Shown here piece by piece: positions 50,922 to 59,741 of a stretch of DNA of 64,000 nt. The notes beneath the pieces were generated by a model, which had not been told where the DNA came from, searched no databases, and saw only the letters and a list, made by a program, of their open reading frames with translations. Each line of letters starts with the position of its first letter. The first letter of the stretch is position 1. The position numbers were made by a program, and so were the translations under genes. The stretch comes from Cellvibrionaceae bacterium (GTDB lineage: Bacteria; Pseudomonadota; Gammaproteobacteria; Pseudomonadales; Cellvibrionaceae): contig JAGKWQ010000008.1 in NCBI GenBank assembly GCA_021151825.1, forward strand, positions 212,877 through 276,876, given 5' to 3'.

Positions 50922-53036
50922 CTACACCAGATTCAAGGCAGTCAGGATCAGATCGATCAATTTGATACCGATAAATGGCACCAGAATTCCACCTAGACCG
51001 TAGATCAATAAATTGCGACGTAATAACAAAGCTGCACCGAGCGGACGATATTTCACGCCCTTTAATGCCAGTGGGATCAGCACCACAATAATCAGTGCAT
51101 TGAAAATAACCGCTGACATAATTGCCGAAGTCGGGCTAGTGAGATTCATAACATCCAGCGCTTTTAATTGTGGATAGGTCGCCACAAATGCGGCCGGAAT
51201 AATCGCAAAATATTTTGCAATATCATTGGCGATAGAAAATGTTGTTAACGAGCCGCGTGTCATTAACATTTGTTTACCGATTTCCACAATCTCCAACAAT
51301 TTGGTTGGGTTTGAATCCAGATCCACCATATTGCCCGCTTCTTTGGCGGCTTGGGTACCGGAGTTCATCGCCACCGCTACGTCTGCTTGCGCGAGCGCGG
51401 GTGCATCGTTGGTGCCATCACCGGTCATGGCAACCAAACGACCGCCCGCTTGATAATGACGAATCAATTTGAGTTTATCTTCCGGTGTGGCTTCAGCGAG
51501 AAAATCATCCACACCGGCTTCAGCAGCAATTGCAGCGGCAGTGAGTTTGTTATCGCCGGTGATCATCACCGTTTTAATGCCCATATTGCGCAGCTCGGCA
51601 AAACGCTCCTTGATGCCACCTTTCACAATATCTTTCAGCTCAACAGTACCCATCACTTTACCGTCATCAACAACTACTAACGGTGTACCACCACGACGGG
51701 CGATATCTTGCACTGCATTGCCAACGTCATCCGGAAACGGGCGACCAAGGGATTCCACATATTTTTTCATGGTATCTGCCGCACCTTTACGCACAGCGCG
51801 ATTGCCAATATCAATACCACTCATACGCGTCTGCGCAGTAAACGAAACAAAAGTCGCATTGAGTGATGCCATTTCGCGTTCGCGAATATTAAATTTTTGT
51901 TTGGCTAATACGACGATGCTGCGGCCTTCCGGTGTTTCATCTGCTAAAGAAGCAAGCTGTGCAGCATCGGCTAATTGTGCTTCGGTCACATGCGGTGCCG
52001 GAATAAAATCGGCAGCCTGGCGATTACCCAATGTGATGGTGCCGGTTTTATCGAGTAAAAGCACATCCACATCACCTGCCGCCTCCACTGCGCGACCGGA
52101 AGTGGCGATCACATTTGCCTGCATCATACGACTCATACCCGCCACACCAATTGCCGATAACAATCCACCGATGGTAGTCGGAATAAGGCACACCAGTAAT
52201 GCAATCAACACCGTGATGGAAACCGGTTGGCCACTGCCAGCCGCTTCTACTGCGAACAATGACATCGGCAGCAAAGTGACGGTTACAATCAGAAATACAA
52301 TCGTCAATGCGACCAGCAAAATAGTGAGTGCAATTTCATTCGGCGTTTTCTGGCGTTTTGCACCTTCCACCATTGAAATCATGCGATCAATAAATGCTTC
52401 ACCGGGATTAACGCTCACGCGAATAACCAACCAATCTGACAGCACACGCGTACCGCCAGTGACTGAAGAAAAATCACCGCCGGATTCACGAATCACTGGT
52501 GCTGATTCACCGGTAATCGCACTTTCATCTACCGAGGCAACACCTTCAATCACTTCTGCATCGACAGGAATAACATCGCCTGCTTCTACGAGCAGTACCA
52601 TGCCTTTGCGCAAATCCGCTACCGGGCACGGTTCCCAGCTGGAACCGTGTTTGGGTGTTGCCAATTTTTTTGCAAACAAATTTTGTTTTAACACGCGCAA
52701 TGAAGCTGCTTGTGCTTTGCTGCGACCTTCAGCCAATGATTCGGCAAAATTCGCAAATAAAACGGTGAACCACAGCCACAAGCTGATTGCAAAAATAAAT
52801 CCGGCGTTGGTCCAATCTTCACCCAGTAGCGCGTGTATAAACAACGCACTGGTAATAAGGGAACCGACATAAACTACAAACATCACCGGGTTGCGCCATT
52901 GCACGCGCGGGTCCAGCTTTTTGTAGGCGTCAGCAATTGCCGATGCAACCAGATTAGGATCAAATAAACTCAAATTCTTCGCCGACGCTTTCTCTGAAAA
53001 CATATTCATAATTTTATTCCTCGCCAAAGCAATCAC
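50922..53036 (-). CDS. kdpB: KdpB, potassium-transporting P-type ATPase subunit B
   Basis: A 704-aa P-type ATPase. Phosphorylation site DKTGTITLGNR, actuator loop ITGESAPVIRESGG, phosphatase-domain MITGDNKLTAAAIAAEAGVD and hinge MTGDGTNDAPALAQADV are all intact. It drives K+ uptake through KdpA at the cost of ATP. The start overlaps the kdpA stop by 4 bp (ATGA), so they are translationally coupled. Confidence 0.98.
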   Translation of the reverse strand: MIALARNKIMNMFSEKASAKNLSLFDPNLVASAIADAYKKLDPRVQWRNPVMFVVYVGSLITSALFIHALLGEDWTNAGFIFAISLWLWFTVLFANFAESLAEGRSKAQAASLRVLKQNLFAKKLATPKHGSSWEPCPVADLRKGMVLLVEAGDVIPVDAEVIEGVASVDESAITGESAPVIRESGGDFSSVTGGTRVLSDWLVIRVSVNPGEAFIDRMISMVEGAKRQKTPNEIALTILLVALTIVFLIVTVTLLPMSLFAVEAAGSGQPVSITVLIALLVCLIPTTIGGLLSAIGVAGMSRMMQANVIATSGRAVEAAGDVDVLLLDKTGTITLGNRQAADFIPAPHVTEAQLADAAQLASLADETPEGRSIVVLAKQKFNIREREMASLNATFVSFTAQTRMSGIDIGNRAVRKGAADTMKKYVESLGRPFPDDVGNAVQDIARRGGTPLVVVDDGKVMGTVELKDIVKGGIKERFAELRNMGIKTVMITGDNKLTAAAIAAEAGVDDFLAEATPEDKLKLIRHYQAGGRLVAMTGDGTNDAPALAQADVAVAMNSGTQAAKEAGNMVDLDSNPTKLLEIVEIGKQMLMTRGSLTTFSIANDIAKYFAIIPAAFVATYPQLKALDVMNLTSPTSAIMSAVIFNALIIVVLIPLALKGVKYRPLGAALLLRRNLLIYGLGGILVPFIGIKLIDLILTALNLV

Positions 53037-54844
53037 TGCGCAACAAATAATTGCAAATGTTCAACGATGGGGCCTAATGCCAATGAGGGCACATAGTTCA
53101 AAACCCCGACCAACAGGACGACACCAATCAACATGGTGATAAATAATCCACCGTGAGTCGGCATGGTTCCCGCTGATACCGGTGCAGGAATTTTTCCGGC
53201 GAGCGAACCAGCAATAGCCAGTATTGGAACTATCACAGCAAAGCGACCAAACCACATAGCGATAGCAAGCATGGTGTTATAAAACGGCGTATTCGCCGAA
53301 ATACCCGCGAACGCGCTGCCGTTGTTATTGGCCGCTGACGTAAATGCGTAAAGGATTTCCGAGAAACCGTGCGCGCCTGGATTTGCGACGCTGCTGGTAC
53401 CAGCGCTAACAGACACGGCAATTGCAGTGCCCAACAACACCAACGTCGGCGTAACCAAAATAACGATGGACGTCATTTTCATTTCATAGGCCTGGATTTT
53501 TTTGCCGAGGTATTCCGGTGTGCGGCCAATCATCAAACCGGAAATAAATACCGCGAGAATGGCAAATACCAGCATCCCGTAAAGACCGGAACCAACACCA
53601 CCAAATACCACCTCACCCAATTGCATTAATACCAGCGGAACCATGCCGCCCAAGGGCATAAATGAATCGTGCATTGCGTTAACGGCACCGCATGAAGCGG
53701 CCGTCGTTACCGCTGCAAATAACGCTGATGCCGTGATGCCAAAGCGAGTTTCTTTTCCTTCCATATTACCGCCGGATTGCAATTGGCTGGCTTGCTGGTC
53801 GATGCCTAATGATTGCAACGCGGGATGCGCTTGTTGTTCAGCGGCTAACACCACTAACGTCATAATCACAAAAATAATGGTCATGGCACCGAGCACTGCC
53901 CAACCCTGGCGAATGTCACCCACCATTCGTCCAAACGCAAAACACAGCGCAGTGGGAATCAAAAAAATCGCCAGCATTTGCAACAAATTACTGAGTGGTG
54001 TCGGGTTCTCAAACGGGTGCGCGGAATTCGCATTAAAGAATCCGCCTCCATTTGTACCTAACATTTTGATTGCTTCTTGAGATGCGACCGGCCCCATCGC
54101 AAGAGTTTGTGTATTGGTTGTTATTTCTTCCATGACCGGCTCACCTTGCGCGTCCAACACTTTCTCACCGCTCTCATTGGTTTGCGTCTGCGAGTACGTT
54201 ACTGGATCGAGCAAAGTGACTTCTTTGTAGGCAGAGAAATTTTGAATAACTCCCTGAGCCATTAAAATCACCGCAAATAAAATCGCTAAGGGCAATAGCA
54301 CATAAAGCGTAGAACGCGTGATATCCACCCAGAAATTACCAATCGCTGTCGATTGTCCGCGCGATGAAAAACCGCGAATCAATGCGTACACCACTGCAAT
54401 ACCCGTCGCTGCCGAGAAAAAATTCTGACAGGTCAGCGCAAGCATTTGCGTTAGGTAACTCATGGTGGTTTCACCGGCATAACCCTGCCAGTTAGTGTTG
54501 GCCACAAAACTCACGGCCGTATTAAAAGCAGAATCCGGCGAGACATTGCCAAATACTTGCGGATTTAACGGTAACCACACTTGCCAGCGCTGGATCGCAT
54601 ACACAAACAATGCGCCAAATGCATTAAACGCCAACAGCGAAATCGCGTAGGTTTTCCAATTCATATCTGCTGTTGCTTTGTGACCCGCCAGGCGATAAAA
54701 CAAACTTTCTAAAAAAGCTACGCCGCCTAAACCACGAATTTTTCCCGGCGCCCCCACTTTCGCCAGGTAAGCTCCTAATGGATAAGCCAACACGAATAAA
54801 CTTGCTAAAAATACAACTAATAAAACAATCGCCTGCGTTGTCAT
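53033..54844 (-). CDS. kdpA: KdpA, potassium-binding subunit
   Basis: A 603-aa membrane protein with about ten TM helices and four degenerate K+-channel-like selectivity loops, among them SFVANTNWQGYAGE, GTNGGGFFNANSAHP and SAANNNGSAFAG. It binds and conducts K+ in the KdpFABC complex. It is slightly longer than the E. coli protein (about 557 aa) because of an insert around the segment with TQTNESGEKVLDAQGEP. The ATG overlaps the kdpF stop (TAATG). Confidence 0.97.
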   Translation of the reverse strand: MTTQAIVLLVVFLASLFVLAYPLGAYLAKVGAPGKIRGLGGVAFLESLFYRLAGHKATADMNWKTYAISLLAFNAFGALFVYAIQRWQVWLPLNPQVFGNVSPDSAFNTAVSFVANTNWQGYAGETTMSYLTQMLALTCQNFFSAATGIAVVYALIRGFSSRGQSTAIGNFWVDITRSTLYVLLPLAILFAVILMAQGVIQNFSAYKEVTLLDPVTYSQTQTNESGEKVLDAQGEPVMEEITTNTQTLAMGPVASQEAIKMLGTNGGGFFNANSAHPFENPTPLSNLLQMLAIFLIPTALCFAFGRMVGDIRQGWAVLGAMTIIFVIMTLVVLAAEQQAHPALQSLGIDQQASQLQSGGNMEGKETRFGITASALFAAVTTAASCGAVNAMHDSFMPLGGMVPLVLMQLGEVVFGGVGSGLYGMLVFAILAVFISGLMIGRTPEYLGKKIQAYEMKMTSIVILVTPTLVLLGTAIAVSVSAGTSSVANPGAHGFSEILYAFTSAANNNGSAFAGISANTPFYNTMLAIAMWFGRFAVIVPILAIAGSLAGKIPAPVSAGTMPTHGGLFITMLIGVVLLVGVLNYVPSLALGPIVEHLQLFVAQ

Positions 54845-54933
54845 TACAGCCTCTCCGCATTTACCAACGCGCTAATCAGGTAGACCAGCAAAAACACCGC
54901 TACCCCCGCACCGACCAGATAAAACGTGTTCAT
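54844..54933 (-). CDS. kdpF: KdpF, small Kdp subunit
   Basis: A 29-aa single-helix membrane peptide: MNTFYLVGAGVAVFLLVYLI then SALVNAERL. The AL-x-x-AERL ending is typical of KdpF, which stabilises the complex. The stop overlaps the kdpA ATG. It is the first gene of the operon. Confidence 0.9.
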   Translation of the reverse strand: MNTFYLVGAGVAVFLLVYLISALVNAERL

Positions 54934-55270
54934 GTTCGTTCCCCCAAGTGTCTGCAACCGGCCACCAAAGCACAGCTCAGCAGTAGAAAAATCACCAATG
55001 CTCCACCAAAAACCAAGTCCATTACCCACCTCAAATGAGTTTGTAGTTGTCATTGGCAAGATTACGCAGGGACGTATAAAGATGTTGTAGAGACTAACGC
55101 GAGGGGTATAAAGAAAGTATAAAGATGGGCATGGGAATGCAGAATCAGCAGTGTCACCAGCCTGGAGTAGCTGCTTTATTAACCAATTCAGGGGCCGGGA
55201 CTTGCGGTGGTTTCAAATGGTTTTTTCATGCATCATAAACCCTCAAAAACTCAGGCATGGGAAACAAAAT
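54934..55270. promoter_or_regulatory. Intergenic region between kdpF and the EndoU-like gene
   Basis: A 337-bp divergent intergenic stretch. It holds the kdp control region (see the operator at 55103-55127) and an open frame extension of the EndoU-like gene (55151-55270), whose upstream codons do not look like a signal peptide. No gene is seen. Confidence 0.5.
55103..55127 (-). promoter_or_regulatory. KdpE operator-like sequence upstream of kdpF
   Basis: On the minus strand the site reads TCTTTATACTTTCTTTATAC followed by CCC: two direct T-T-T-A-T-A-C half sites about 10-11 bp apart. It closely resembles the E. coli kdp operator as I remember it (TTTATAC-N4-TTTACAC). A third, weaker copy (CGTATAAAGATG) is at about 55073. 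The kdpF start is about 170 bp downstream. Confidence 0.6.
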
Positions 55271-56359
55271 ATGGGCATTCGCTGGATTAAAGCAATTATT
55301 ACAATAATGAGCCTGGTGATATCAGTAGCAATTCATGCGCAAGCACTATTTATCACTCCTCTGGATTTCAAGATAAACAAATCCTGCAACGCCTACGATT
55401 CTATAAAAAAAGAAAGCAACCCTGCCGCGTTGCAAGCAGGGGAAATGTATATTGCTTTTGGTGAGAATAAAGCTGCAGGAGCAACCCATTCTTATATTGA
55501 AGTCGAAGGAAGGAAAAAATGGGTAAAACTGGAATGTGGCTCTTACATAAACAGTAAATCCGATTTTAAGGCTTCGCCTAAAACCAGTAGCGACAATACG
55601 GCAGGAAATAAAAACAGTACAGCATGTTTAAAATTTTTCGATAATGAAAATAATCCAGTAAAAACAGGCACAGGCTTTAAAGATCTTACACCTCCGGCAC
55701 CAGCGCTTAACAAGTTCGATAAAGATGTCTTAAATCTCTGCGGGATTCCAGGAAAGGTAACCACAGCAGAGCAGTTCAAATCTCTTATGAAGTCTAACCC
55801 TGATGTTTTGGAAAGCCTTTTTGAGTTTACCGACGGAAAGGTTTTTCAGGAAAAGAGTAAACATAAAAATATAAACAATTATCTAGATGACCTCAGCAAT
55901 GCCTGGTATTCACTGCACGCATTCGATCATATTTTTTGCGGTGAAAAAAGTGGACGCAGTATTGGTGGCTTGCATTTTCATGGACGCTATCAGCAATTGG
56001 AGAGCACTAATGAAATATGCAGAATGAATAACTTTAGTAGCAATGAAGTTATTGACGGAACTGTTTATTCCATGGGCGTAGAAATGAAACTACCCAATAA
56101 TGAAATAATAAGGCACTCCATCAAGGGATACGGGCTCACACTCAATGCCAGCGATATACTGCTGAGTGCTACCAAAGCATTTTCCGAAAACCCTACCAGT
56201 AACAATAACAGTGAGCACTGCATTCTCACCCTGAATGACGGAGATGCTCTTTATGATATGGTTTTTGTACGCCGTAGCAATGGCATAAGAACCTATTACC
56301 CTGATGCCACACCAGACAAAAACAAGCCATGCAAAAGGGCGATATCGTTAAACCAATAA
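55271..56359 (+). CDS. Secreted EndoU-like protein
   Basis: An open frame begins at 55151, but the ATG at 55271 starts a signal peptide (IKAIITIMSLVISVAIHAQA), giving a 362-aa protein. The middle is Ser/Lys/Asn-rich. The C-terminal ~150 residues (SLHAFDHIFCGEKSGRSIGG, LHFHGRYQQLE, EIIRHSIKGYGLTL, LYDMVFVRRSNGIRTYYPD) look like a bacterial EndoU-type ribonuclease: two histidines (HI...G, GGLHFH), then K and S/T-Y late motifs. EndoU domains act as toxin effectors or secreted RNases. The assignment is by pattern only; the protein could be a catalytically different relative. Confidence 0.55.
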   Translation: MGIRWIKAIITIMSLVISVAIHAQALFITPLDFKINKSCNAYDSIKKESNPAALQAGEMYIAFGENKAAGATHSYIEVEGRKKWVKLECGSYINSKSDFKASPKTSSDNTAGNKNSTACLKFFDNENNPVKTGTGFKDLTPPAPALNKFDKDVLNLCGIPGKVTTAEQFKSLMKSNPDVLESLFEFTDGKVFQEKSKHKNINNYLDDLSNAWYSLHAFDHIFCGEKSGRSIGGLHFHGRYQQLESTNEICRMNNFSSNEVIDGTVYSMGVEMKLPNNEIIRHSIKGYGLTLNASDILLSATKAFSENPTSNNNSEHCILTLNDGDALYDMVFVRRSNGIRTYYPDATPDKNKPCKRAISLNQ

Positions 56360-56390
56360 AAGAATACAGAATCTTCAGTGCCATTCAGGC

Positions 56391-56426
56391 AAGGGGTATT
56401 GTAAAAAGCAGTTAACAATACCCCTT
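56391..56426. terminator. Bidirectional terminator between EndoU-like and CHAD genes
   Basis: 12-bp inverted repeat AAGGGGTATTGT/ACAATACCCCTT with a 12-nt loop between convergent genes; no long T tract. Confidence 0.6.
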
Positions 56427-56468
56427 ATCATCCGACCTGCTACATTCTACTCGGCAAACATTTGCAGG

Positions 56469-57362
56469 TTAACCAAATATAGAATCAATCTCTCCAGACA
56501 TCTTTTTCGTAAAGAAATCTTCCAGGGCTGCACCGACCTTTTTCCGCTCCCCCGCTTGCTTTTGGTATAGCACGGCGATTAATCCACTCAATGATTTCGA
56601 CATTTCCAGCCTGCTATCATCGATATATTCTTTCAAAAAAGTTATCTGTGTTGAATAATCATTGAAATCACCCAGTACTGTTTGCACTTTCTTAATTTTA
56701 CCCAGCAAATCGGAAAAACGTTTTTTCGGAAAAAATCCGGAAAAAAGCTCCATTAAATAACGGAATTTCTTGAACTCAATACGCAATTCATGGATAGCGG
56801 AATCTTCTGATGCAGCATTAATCCCTGCACTCATTTTCAGAATTTTTTGATAACGATTGAGCAATAATTTTTTAGCGACGTTTAAAATAGGCCTAGCTGC
56901 AGAACTGGTTTCATAAACAGGAGAAAAAGATAATTTTTTGGAACAAGCCGCAATCCCGGCATCATAACTTTTGGATGATAAATAACGTGCAACCTTTCTT
57001 TGTTCTTCTTTTCGTTGTTTTCTGATTAAAGTATAAAGCTCAGATAACCCTTCATTAAAACTATCTGGCAACATTTCACGATACCGACCCTCATCAAGTA
57101 AAAAAACATCGAGGTTACGCAACGTGTTTGTTCTGCGAAAAATCAATGCAAATCTGACTTTTAATAAAGCAGCTGTTTTTTCAGGTAATGCGGTCTTTAA
57201 TAAACTGATTAACGACCTCAACTTTCTGAAATTTACCCTGTATTGATGTAAAAACTCGGCATCCAGATCATTTACCGTACCATCAACATATGATTCAACA
57301 GTATTAAGTATTTCCAGGGCAAGTGTTCGAACAGATTCTTCTGCTGGCATATCTGCCTTCAT
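56469..57362 (-). CDS. CHAD-domain protein
   Basis: A 297-aa helical protein with two conserved histidine-bearing helices of the CHAD domain: FLHQYRVNFRKLRSLISLLK and IHELRIEFKKFRYLMELFSG, with the NTLRNLDVFL motif between. CHAD proteins bind inorganic polyphosphate, often beside phosphate or polyphosphate genes. It is a stand-alone copy with no CYTH partner here. The start at 57362 has no close alternatives. Confidence 0.88.
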   Translation of the reverse strand: MKADMPAEESVRTLALEILNTVESYVDGTVNDLDAEFLHQYRVNFRKLRSLISLLKTALPEKTAALLKVRFALIFRRTNTLRNLDVFLLDEGRYREMLPDSFNEGLSELYTLIRKQRKEEQRKVARYLSSKSYDAGIAACSKKLSFSPVYETSSAARPILNVAKKLLLNRYQKILKMSAGINAASEDSAIHELRIEFKKFRYLMELFSGFFPKKRFSDLLGKIKKVQTVLGDFNDYSTQITFLKEYIDDSRLEMSKSLSGLIAVLYQKQAGERKKVGAALEDFFTKKMSGEIDSIFG

Positions 57363-57798
57363 ATGTGCGCCTCAGCTTCTACTTGTGACAATGGTCTTGG
57401 TCAATAATTTTATCTGGTGACGGGATATATAAGTTTATTGACAGCTCTTCTCGTGAACGTTCACAGCGGACGCCCCAGCATACATCCTGCTACGCCCTGG
57501 AACCATCTAATTATGACAACATTGCTATCGCCTTAGGCATCGAGCATGGGTGCCCGGTATCATTGCTAGTACCTGGTAATACAGCAGATTGGGCAACACC
57601 CAAGCGCCTATCGTGTGAGGTTTTTTTGGGGGAGATTAAAAAAGCTGGGTTACTGAATTGAAGCGCCCCCAATTCCTTATAGGTTTTTTCATTGGGGACA
57701 TGAAGATAAAGCCGGTTTATATTAAAGATTGAAACTAACGCTTTACTTATCCAGGAAGAGTGTAAGTCTGATGAACCACTTGAAATCCCCGATAGGAT
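57363..57798. other. 436-bp region with a start-less open frame
   Basis: On the plus strand, 57389-57661 is open for 90 codons without an ATG and has a protein-like composition (NIAIALGIEHGCPVSLLVPG, TADWATPKRLSCEVFLGEIK) ending KAGLLN and a stop. It may be the tail of a decayed gene. I do not recognise it. Nothing else is seen. Confidence 0.4.
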
Positions 57799-57993
57799 TT
57801 ACTTTTCAGCTTTATTTTTTGTAAAAAACAAGTCAAAGGCAGCACCAAAAGCAACCCCCAATGCAATTCCCACTGCCACACTGCGAGACATATCCGCAGA
57901 ATAGGCCCCGTACGCTGCACCAAATGCTACACCTATAGCAGCACCAACTCCTATTCCATGGCCCGCGCTGGTTTTCTTTTTATCAATAACCAT
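57799..57993 (-). CDS. Small glycine-zipper protein
   Basis: A 64-aa protein with two hydrophobic Gly/Ala segments (GIGVGAAIGVAFGAAYGAYS and VAVGIALGVAFGAAFDLFF), typical of glycine-zipper membrane peptides, flanked by Lys-rich ends. It may insert in the inner membrane and oligomerise. A ribosome site (AGGAGA) is visible upstream. No partner gene. Confidence 0.72.
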   Translation of the reverse strand: MVIDKKKTSAGHGIGVGAAIGVAFGAAYGAYSADMSRSVAVGIALGVAFGAAFDLFFTKNKAEK

Positions 57994-58390
57994 AATTGTC
58001 TCCTTATGTTTCTTAAGAACAGAATAAGAAAAAAACCGAACATTTTATTAAACAATATAATCACATCACTTGTACAAATGAAACTTGCACAGAGTGCCAT
58101 TAAAACATCATTCAAACAATATAAGTGTATAGGCGATCTATAGTATATTTTTGCATTTATGGATAAGGCCATAATTACTTTTTATGAAATATTTCATGCT
58201 ACGAATGCCGTCATGAAAATGAATTATAAAAGATACAAATATGTAATCCCCACTTAATATTTTTGCTTCATCCTGCAATAGAACTCAACGGCCATACTTA
58301 CCATAAATCCAGACCATAAACCCAGATGAGTTCCCCCCCCAAGATATAATTTGCATAACAATATATAACCATGAGTATAAGGAATTAATT
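57994..58390. other. AT-rich intergenic stretch
   Basis: About 400 bp with low coding potential in all frames. It contains a run of eight C at about 58334 and several weak A/T repeats; the promoter of the beta-helix gene should be near its right end. No gene or clear regulatory motif is seen. Confidence 0.4.
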
Positions 58391-59551
58391 ATGAAAAACT
58401 TTGCTGGCTATTTCTTACTGCCCTTACTGGGCATTACATTTTCATCCATTGCCTTCAGCACTCCCACCAACCGGTATGCATTAAGCTGTAATTACAGCGA
58501 TGTTTATTCAGCCGTTCAAGCTGCCGTAGTGGGCGATACAGTACACATACCGTCAGGGACTTGCGACTGGGCTACAACAGCACCGCTCGTTATTAACGCA
58601 GGAATCAGAGTCAGGGGCGCGGGAAAAGCTGATACTATTATTAGAAAATCCCTGGAGAACAATAACGCCCTTATTCAATTCAATTGCACCAATGGGCAAG
58701 CCGTTATCGCTTCTGATATGACGCTCATCGGCTTCGTCCCGCAACCCGCAGCGCCCACATCAGTGTTGGATACAGGGTTACAACTCGCTTTTGGCTGCTC
58801 AAATTTTCAGGTATTCAGAATTTCATTTAAAAACTTTGGTTCTTCCGCAATAGAAATTTCCGATAACAACAGCAACAACTCGTCCTATATAAAAGGGGTT
58901 ATTTATCGCAACGAATTTATCGGCAATTATAAAGGAAACAATAGCGCAGGCTATGGCATTGCTGTTTACGATGATGGCTTGTCTTCCCTGACGCTACAGT
59001 TGGGTACTGAAAATGCAGTATTTGCAGAAGACAATATTTTTGTTGCAAACAAGCATGCGATTGCCAGTAACCGCAATTCCATTTACGTGCTAAGGCACAA
59101 CACACTAATCGATAATCAAGCCGAGTTTTCCGCTGTCGATGCACATGGAAAATCAAACCCCAGCTTCAGCGGCTCACTGGGCTGGGAAATTTACAAGAAT
59201 GAAATTTATCAAACCAGAGCGAATACATTTAATTCCAACGCAAACAATTCAGGTTATGCCGGAATTGGAATCCGGGGCGGAACGGGTGTTATTTTTAAAA
59301 ATAATATTAACAACGTTACCAACCCGATTTTGTTAACAGTTGAGGATTCGGCTTCATGCGCAAATATGACTTATCCCGTCACCGGGCAACCTGGTGCACC
59401 GTCAAAAATATACCTTTGGGACAACAGCCCCAATCAGGTTAAAGTCCAACCCGGATGTGAGCACCTTATTCAATCAGGCAGGGATTATGCTATCCAAAAA
59501 TTAAGTGGCTACACAGAATATGCATACCCCCACCCGCTTCGTTTAGATTGA
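58391..59551 (+). CDS. Secreted right-handed beta-helix protein (pectate-lyase-like)
   Basis: A 386-aa protein with a signal peptide (ends FSSIAFS), then the parallel beta-helix pattern: DVYSAVQAAVVGDTVHIPSG (N-terminal cap common in pectin-active enzymes), a run of N-x-I/N-x-F repeats (GVIYRNEFIGNYKGN, VFAEDNIFVANKHAI, VLRHNTLIDNQAEF) and VDAHGKSNPSFSGSLGWEIY, then FKNNINNVTNPILL. The active residues of known pectate-lyase families are not obvious, so substrate and activity are open; a polysaccharide is likely given the organism. Confidence 0.78.
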   Translation: MKNFAGYFLLPLLGITFSSIAFSTPTNRYALSCNYSDVYSAVQAAVVGDTVHIPSGTCDWATTAPLVINAGIRVRGAGKADTIIRKSLENNNALIQFNCTNGQAVIASDMTLIGFVPQPAAPTSVLDTGLQLAFGCSNFQVFRISFKNFGSSAIEISDNNSNNSSYIKGVIYRNEFIGNYKGNNSAGYGIAVYDDGLSSLTLQLGTENAVFAEDNIFVANKHAIASNRNSIYVLRHNTLIDNQAEFSAVDAHGKSNPSFSGSLGWEIYKNEIYQTRANTFNSNANNSGYAGIGIRGGTGVIFKNNINNVTNPILLTVEDSASCANMTYPVTGQPGAPSKIYLWDNSPNQVKVQPGCEHLIQSGRDYAIQKLSGYTEYAYPHPLRLD

Positions 59552-59569
59552 TAGCCTGAGCTTAGAATT

Positions 59570-59608
59570 AAAGTGCTGCAGCTCCTGAACAGATAACTGC
59601 AGCACTTT
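59570..59608 (+). terminator. Terminator after beta-helix gene
   Basis: 12-bp stem AAAGTGCTGCAG/CTGCAGCACTTT, 15-nt loop, followed by ATGA without a strong T run; terminator-like. Confidence 0.6.
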
Positions 59609-59741
59609 ATGACTCTCAACGACCGTCATTTCACCTATCAAAGGTACCGACTGCTCGATTCGTCACTTAAGCTTCATCATCCGCATTTACACTCTCCAGC
59701 CCCAATAACAATCCAACAATAAATTATCGATGGAGTTTGGC

